Shown here: positions 58,798-64,000 of the stretch, in pieces
Layout: every line of letters begins with the position of its first letter
Position numbering within the stretch: the first letter of the stretch is position 1
From: Monocercomonoides exilis
Taxonomy: Eukaryota > Preaxostyla > Oxymonadida > Polymastigidae
Length of the DNA stretch: 64,000 nt
Assembly (NCBI GenBank): GCA_001643675.2
Contig: LSRY02000027.1
Coordinates: forward strand, 439,001 to 503,000
Reading direction: 5' to 3'
The notes under the pieces: generated by a model
Database searches by the model: none
The model's input: only the letters and a program-made list of their open reading frames with translations
What the model was told of the DNA's origin: nothing
Position numbers and translations under genes: made by a program

Positions 58798-59423
58798 ATG
58801 AATATAACTAACATCATATTAAACGGTTAAGGAATATTCACAACAAAATAATCTTAAATAATCTATCAAATAATAAAAGTCCATGCAGATTGAGGGAATT
58901 GAATATTTTTTCCCCTTCACTCACAACTATTTTATAATAATAAAACGCCAGCAAAGAAAGGGTCATTGAAAGAAAGACAGACCGATCACGAGTTTTTCCA
59001 GGATATTCTGTTTATAAATGATTTTTATTGAAAGAATGAGAAACATGCGCAATAAATGTGTTCCAATCAACAAGTCAAACAAGTTGCAATCACTTGTTTT
59101 TTTCAGTATTTGCCATTTTTCAAATTTATTCAATGTTATCGTCAAGTGTCAAAAATTTTTTGTAGAAGTATTTATCTAACAATATTATATTCAAAGTGAC
59201 AATATTAATATTTTCTCACTATTCTTTTTGCAACATATTATTGAATAATATAACAAGACTAATAATAAAATGAAAGCAGAAAAAGTCCAGAACAATTCAC
59301 AGGTTTTTTCAGAAAAGTTCAAGATTCACACAATTTTTTCAATTCGAACCATATTTATTTTTCGGTAATTGTTATAAAAAGAAAATCTTCTTTATTTATT
59401 GTTAATTCAAAACAACTGAGTAA

Positions 59424-62400
59424 ATGAGATTCTTAAACACAATTCATTGTTTTGCAACTTTGCATTTAGCTTCATTTTTTTTCTGTGTAGATGGTGACCA
59501 ACTTTTCCCAACAAATGACTTATTTAGGTTATGTGGAGATAAAAAATCAAATGCCTGCGACAAAGGTGTGAATTTAGCAATCAATAATAATTTCGATTTG
59601 AAAAAAGTTATTATTATTTTCTCTATCATTATTATTATTGTTTTCATTATTATTATTTTTATTGTTTTCTTCCATTATTCTCAGATCGTTTCGAAATCGG
59701 ATTCAAAAATGCTCTTCTCACACATTTTGTTGAAAGCAATTCCTCGTTGGTAATATCATGTTCAGAACTTTATCATTGCTCTGACAATCCTATTTTTAGA
59801 TGTAAGAGTTTATCGGCCGTTGAAATTTTTGGTTGTTTAATTTGTTTCAAGGAATTTTCCTCTTCATGCCCAATATCTTTGACTGAAAGCACAGCTTCTT
59901 TATCCAATATCAGCCTTTACTGTGATGTACCAACGTTTATTGTTCCCCCTTTTCTGGAATCCAATTTGTCAACTTCTCAATTTGCTTGCTGTGGATTGTT
60001 GACAATGTTTCATTGTTCGTTTTCCTCAATGATGATTTCGTCTTTGCCATTTCTTTTTTCAGAAGCAGTATCTCACGTCTCTGCTATGCATTCTTCTTTT
60101 GAGAACATTTCTTATTTCAAAACAGAGAGACAATCTCGAAATCGTTTCACGGCATCAACAGCTCATCATTACACAACAATCTCCAGCTGCTCGTTTTTTT
60201 CAGTCAATGATGTGTATGATGGTGGACTGTTTCATTCCATAAATTGCCCTTGCTCATCTTTGTCTTCGTTGAATAACACTTTCATATCTTGCAACCGTTT
60301 GTCAAATGTTCGTTATTCTGGAACTGAAGAAAACCCATTATCTCTTGAAAGGACAGTTATTGAGACTGCAGGAGAGCATTTGTTTGTTTGGTGTGAATGG
60401 AAAAATGCGTCACCAAATGGATTTGGAGGTGCTATCTACATATCACACGGCGGATCATCAATAAATGTTTCTCATTGCTTATTCAATGACATTAACAGCA
60501 CAAATGATCAAGCAAACAATCATGGAGGTGCAATATTTATTGCAAATTTGGTAAATGCACTTGTTGATTCATCAAATTTTAGTAAGTGTTGTGCAAATCA
60601 AGGAGGGGCAATGTGCAGCGTTGATCATGTGAAAAATGAGCAATGCAAAGATCTTGTTTTTGAAAATTGTTCCATTTCAAGTGAATATGGGATGGTGTGC
60701 TACTTGCGCCCTCAATATCTTCAAGAATCAGGAACATTCATTTTCTCAAATTGTCGATTTGTGAAGAATTCGGCCGGAGATTCTGCAGGATGCATGTATT
60801 TTAGTTATTATTTACCAGATATCAGCTCCTCAACGTTTTTAATCACCGAAAACGTGTTTCTGTTTAATTTATTAAATGGAACAAGCACAAGTGTAAGTCG
60901 TTACGGAGGAACTGGAATGAATTTTGATGGGCTTTCAGAACAGGCTGCAAGAATATCCTTCATTAAATTTTGTTTTTTCCACCAAAACAAAGCAAACAAT
61001 GGAATGGGAAATGATGTGAGAATAAATGGAGGCAAAGTGACTTCAAATCCTTTTTTTGAATCATATTCAACAACAACAGAAAAGCGAGTGTGGTACAACG
61101 GCACGTCGGATAGCGAAGAATATAATGGATGGCTTCCAGTGGGGATATTTTTACTGACTCGATATACTCATCAAAATGGAAATGATTTGGATGAGCTTTG
61201 TGGGTTGAACGACACAACACCCTGCAGAACAATAGAACATGTTTTCGGAAAATTGAGAAACGATGTTGAGTGCAAAGTAATACTGCTTGAATCATCTTTT
61301 TCTCCCTCTTCTGTGCTATTCATCAACAGCAATAAAGTCAAAGTGATTGGTAATGGAACAGACAAATCAGTCGTAAGAACAAGCATGCTGTCAAACTCTG
61401 CAGCCCTGTTTTCAATTAATGCCGGAGATTTAAGTATATTTTCTTTGGAGATTGATCACAACACTGCAATAGAAACTATTGAACTATTATCTGTTTCTGG
61501 TTCATCTGGGAAGGCTCACCTGAAGCATCTTCTCATCACTTCTACAAGGGCTCAGCCCACTTCTTTTAACAAGCCTTTGTTTGATATTGCTTTCGGAAGC
61601 ATTTCAATTGATTCCTGTATTGTGTCTTCTTTGAGAACAAGCACTCAGCTCATAAGGGCTCCAATTTCATCTTTTTCTGAAATTTCTAACACTAACCTCA
61701 CAGAGGTCATTCGAAGCTCAGGAAATGGAGGAGTGATTGAATGCAATCCGATAAATACGGAGTCATTAACATTGAACAACATCTCGTTTTCCGGGTGCAA
61801 ATGTGAAAGTGGAAATGGAGGATGCATTTCCATTATAATGCAACCTGGCTCAAAAGCGAGACTTGGAGAAATTGATTCGCTGACTTTTGCTGACTGTTGT
61901 GCACAGGGAGCAGGAAGCAACGGATACGGGGGTGCAATTTTCCTGAAATTGGAAAATTCAGCCAATGATTTTGTCTTTGACAAGATGACATTCACCAACT
62001 GCCGTGCTTCGCAATTCGGCAACAACATTTTTATTGAGGTAGCGAATTTCAGCCAAGTGATCAATGCAGATCGGTTGAAGTTCAGCCCTCAACTGAATGT
62101 GCTCACTGATCTGTGCGGATACGAAAATAACAATCACTCATTTGCGATTCCTCTTGTTCTTTATCTCCGAAGCAAACCGACCGAGTTTTATGTTGGAAAT
62201 ACGAATAAAAGAGATTGGCATATGTGTGGATTTGCTGACGAGCAATGCTCAACTGTTGATTATGTTCTCTTGCAACACAAAACATCAAGCGGAGTGTCAA
62301 TTGCTGTTGATGGCAGTTCCACTCTTTCACGAGAGATATCTCTGTCTGAAGGAACCACAAGTGTTCGAGGGATTAGAGCTCAGACACAGCTCATCGTAAA

Positions 62401-64000
62401 CGATAATTCGACAAAAAATCAAGATGGGATGATTATCAGCAGTGCAATAACTTCTTTTTCGAGCATCAAGTTTTATCTGCCAAGCTCGCTCTCTGGAAGA
62501 GAAGCACTGTTTCTGGTGCAGTCAGGATCCTTCTTGTCTGAGCAGTGTGCGCTGATGCTTATGTCAAGCACAACATTATCTTACAGTTTTATTATTTGCA
62601 TGGGTGGAACAAGCGCAGTGAAATCGCTTGTGGTGAAAGGATTCAAATTTACAGAAGCACCTCTGATGATTTCATGCACGAACGGGCAGCTTAACACTGA
62701 GTTATGCAACATTTCGAATACAACTTCCGCATCAAATGAAGGAATAATTGAATGCACAAACGGAGGTTCACTGACTCTTCAGAATTCGACAATGGAAGGA
62801 ATTGTATGTGACAACAAGGCAGCTATAACGATTGAAAATGGAAAAACAGTGAAAGTGGAAAAAATCAACATGAAATCCATTGAACTCGCAAATGGAAATG
62901 GAAGCGCAATGAATATTGTGATGAATACAGGAAATGTTGTTGAGATTAGAGAGTCAACATTTTACAACTGTTTGGCTCACTCGGGTTGTGGAGGAGGGAT
63001 ATATGCTTCGTTTGTTGGAAGCGGAAAGCTGAGCATCGGAAAAGATGGAACATTCACATCGTTTTCAAAGTGTGGAGCAAGTGATACAAGAACTCAATGC
63101 GGATACGGGGGAGGGCTGTTTGTGAAGGCTGCTGGTCAGTTCAATGATTATTATATATCTTCAATCAGCTTTACGAGCAGTGTTGAAAAAAACCATGCGA
63201 CGAAAGGAGGAAACAACATGTTTTTTGATGAAGCGAATTTGGCAGATTTGATGAATTCTGGAAAAGTGGATGTGACGATCTCGACAAATGCAGCAGAATA
63301 CGATGATGCAATGGGCTTCGAAAATGGGGATACGGATTATGCAATTCCACTGGCTCTGTATTTCATTGCTCCCTTTCCTTTGCCAGCACTCGTTGGAGGA
63401 AACAACACAAGAGATTTCAGTGGATGTGGCCACTCGGGCTATCCTTGCTCAACAATCGCATTCACAGTCGATCTTCGTTTTTCTTCATTGGACAAAGACA
63501 TTTTGCTTGATCCTTCATTTATTTGGAGCGAAGAGACAGAAATGAATGTTTGCGAATGGAAAGTGAAATGCGCCCAAAAGAACACAAGAATTGCTGTTTC
63601 TCCACCACCTCCAACAGATTCATCTTCTTTAATAACAGTCACTCAGCCAGCGACAATAACGAATATCACTTTTGTTTTGTCATTATCGCTCAACTCCAGA
63701 ACATCTTTGATTCAGTGCAACGGAAATAGCCTTACATTAAACAGTTGCGGATTTTCGATAACTTATTCAGAAGAAAACAACGAAATCAATTTCATCTTTG
63801 CAAAAATAATCGGAGGAACATTTGTTGCAAATGATTTTGTTGTTGCAGAAACAAATAAAATTGTGTTTTCAGAGAGTCCGTTTTTGTTTGAGGGAGGAAG
63901 TTCGTTCACGATGCAGAGCTGCGAATTCAACGGAATAACAGTGAAGAACGGAAATGGTGGATTGTTAAGTGCATATGGAAATAGAGGAAGCTGTGAGATT
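59424..64000 (+). CDS. Third beta-helix surface protein, 3' end cut by window edge
   Basis: Exon 1 (59424-59565) encodes a signal peptide (MRFLNTIHCFATLHLASFFF) and a short linker. A 119-nt intron (GTGTGA donor, TTCTCAG acceptor, phase 1) leads into exon 2 at 59685, open to the window end. Without splicing, the first frame stops at 59753. The helix carries HGGAIFIANL, CANQGGAMC, GNGGCISI and GYGGAIFLK steps. Modules open near residues 550 (CGLNDTTPCRTIEH), 893 (CGFADEQCSTVDY) and 1290 (CGHSGYPCSTIAF), matching the spacing of its two relatives in the window. It runs head-to-head with the complete paralogue. Membrane span and tail would lie beyond 64000. Confidence 0.85.

Larger units (their letters stand above)
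57237..59423. other. Head-to-head spacer between two beta-helix genes
   Basis: About 2.2 kb without a supported gene. It holds a poly-T run, inverted-repeat elements and a long pyrimidine tract, listed separately, and presumably the promoters of both flanking genes. Confidence 0.5.

Noticed and set aside
59340-59355. GGTTCGAAT on the reverse strand, resembling a tRNA B box
   Set aside because: No matching acceptor, D-arm or anticodon arm is present at the right distance.
1-64000. CRISPR arrays, operons, rRNA or tRNA genes
   Set aside because: None seen. Genes are eukaryotic with spliceosomal introns, and repeats found are inverted or simple-sequence, not spacer arrays.

Overview
The window is nuclear DNA of an intron-bearing, flagellated protist. 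It is AT-rich (long A/T-only spacers, many poly-A/T runs) and uses the standard code, with TAA, TAG and TGA all seen as terminators. I could place about 36 short spliceosomal introns (mostly 57-160 nt). Their donors are dominated by GTTTG(C/T), GTATG and GTGTG, and one is GC-AG. The lineage is inferred from content: giant secreted beta-helix proteins with a transmembrane segment and a degenerate kinase tail, a GH14 beta-amylase, SPRY-like relics and axonemal genes. This mix best suits an anaerobic excavate of the Preaxostyla (oxymonad-like) type. That placement is an inference, not a database result.

Layout. 1-3978 (minus): 3'-truncated beta-helix surface protein. 4.5-5.1 kb: histone H2A with upstream motifs and a 3' hairpin. 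5.7-8.9 kb: a decayed and an intact member of an unrecognised two-exon family. 9.3-10.6 kb: three non-coding inverted-repeat elements. 11.3-15.5 kb (minus): 11-exon EF-hand protein. 15.7-17.1 kb: cyclin. 18.8-23.3 kb (minus): CH-domain tail-anchored protein, seven-TM TOM1/GPR137-like protein, CFAP96. 23.4-24.1 kb: ribosomal protein eL18. 24.4-31.5 kb: a 588-bp perfect inverted repeat, each arm holding a whole histone H3 gene, enclosing a second cyclin, an SDF2-like MIR protein and a beta-amylase. 31.7-32.9 kb: CFAP77. 33.4-47.5 kb (minus): a 4632-aa CFAP47-like protein. 48.4 kb: SPRY-like fragment. 49.3-57.2 kb (minus): complete 2645-aa beta-helix receptor with pseudokinase tail. 57.2-59.4 kb: spacer with further inverted-repeat elements. 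59.4-64.0 kb (plus): third beta-helix gene, running off the end.

Themes. CFAP47, CFAP77 and CFAP96 show that the organism builds a motile axoneme. The EF-hand and CH proteins are cytoskeletal by domain but are not assigned a place. The three beta-helix genes share one architecture: a signal segment, an N-terminal helix of about 500-550 residues, then 350-400-residue modules that each open with a CG-x(n)-C-x-(S/T)-(I/V/M) motif. In the complete gene this is followed by a membrane span and a pseudokinase. They look like a family of cell-surface sensors or adhesins. Histone genes share upstream motifs and, for H2A and one H3, a 3' hairpin of 6-bp stem and 4-nt loop like the animal histone-mRNA stem-loop.
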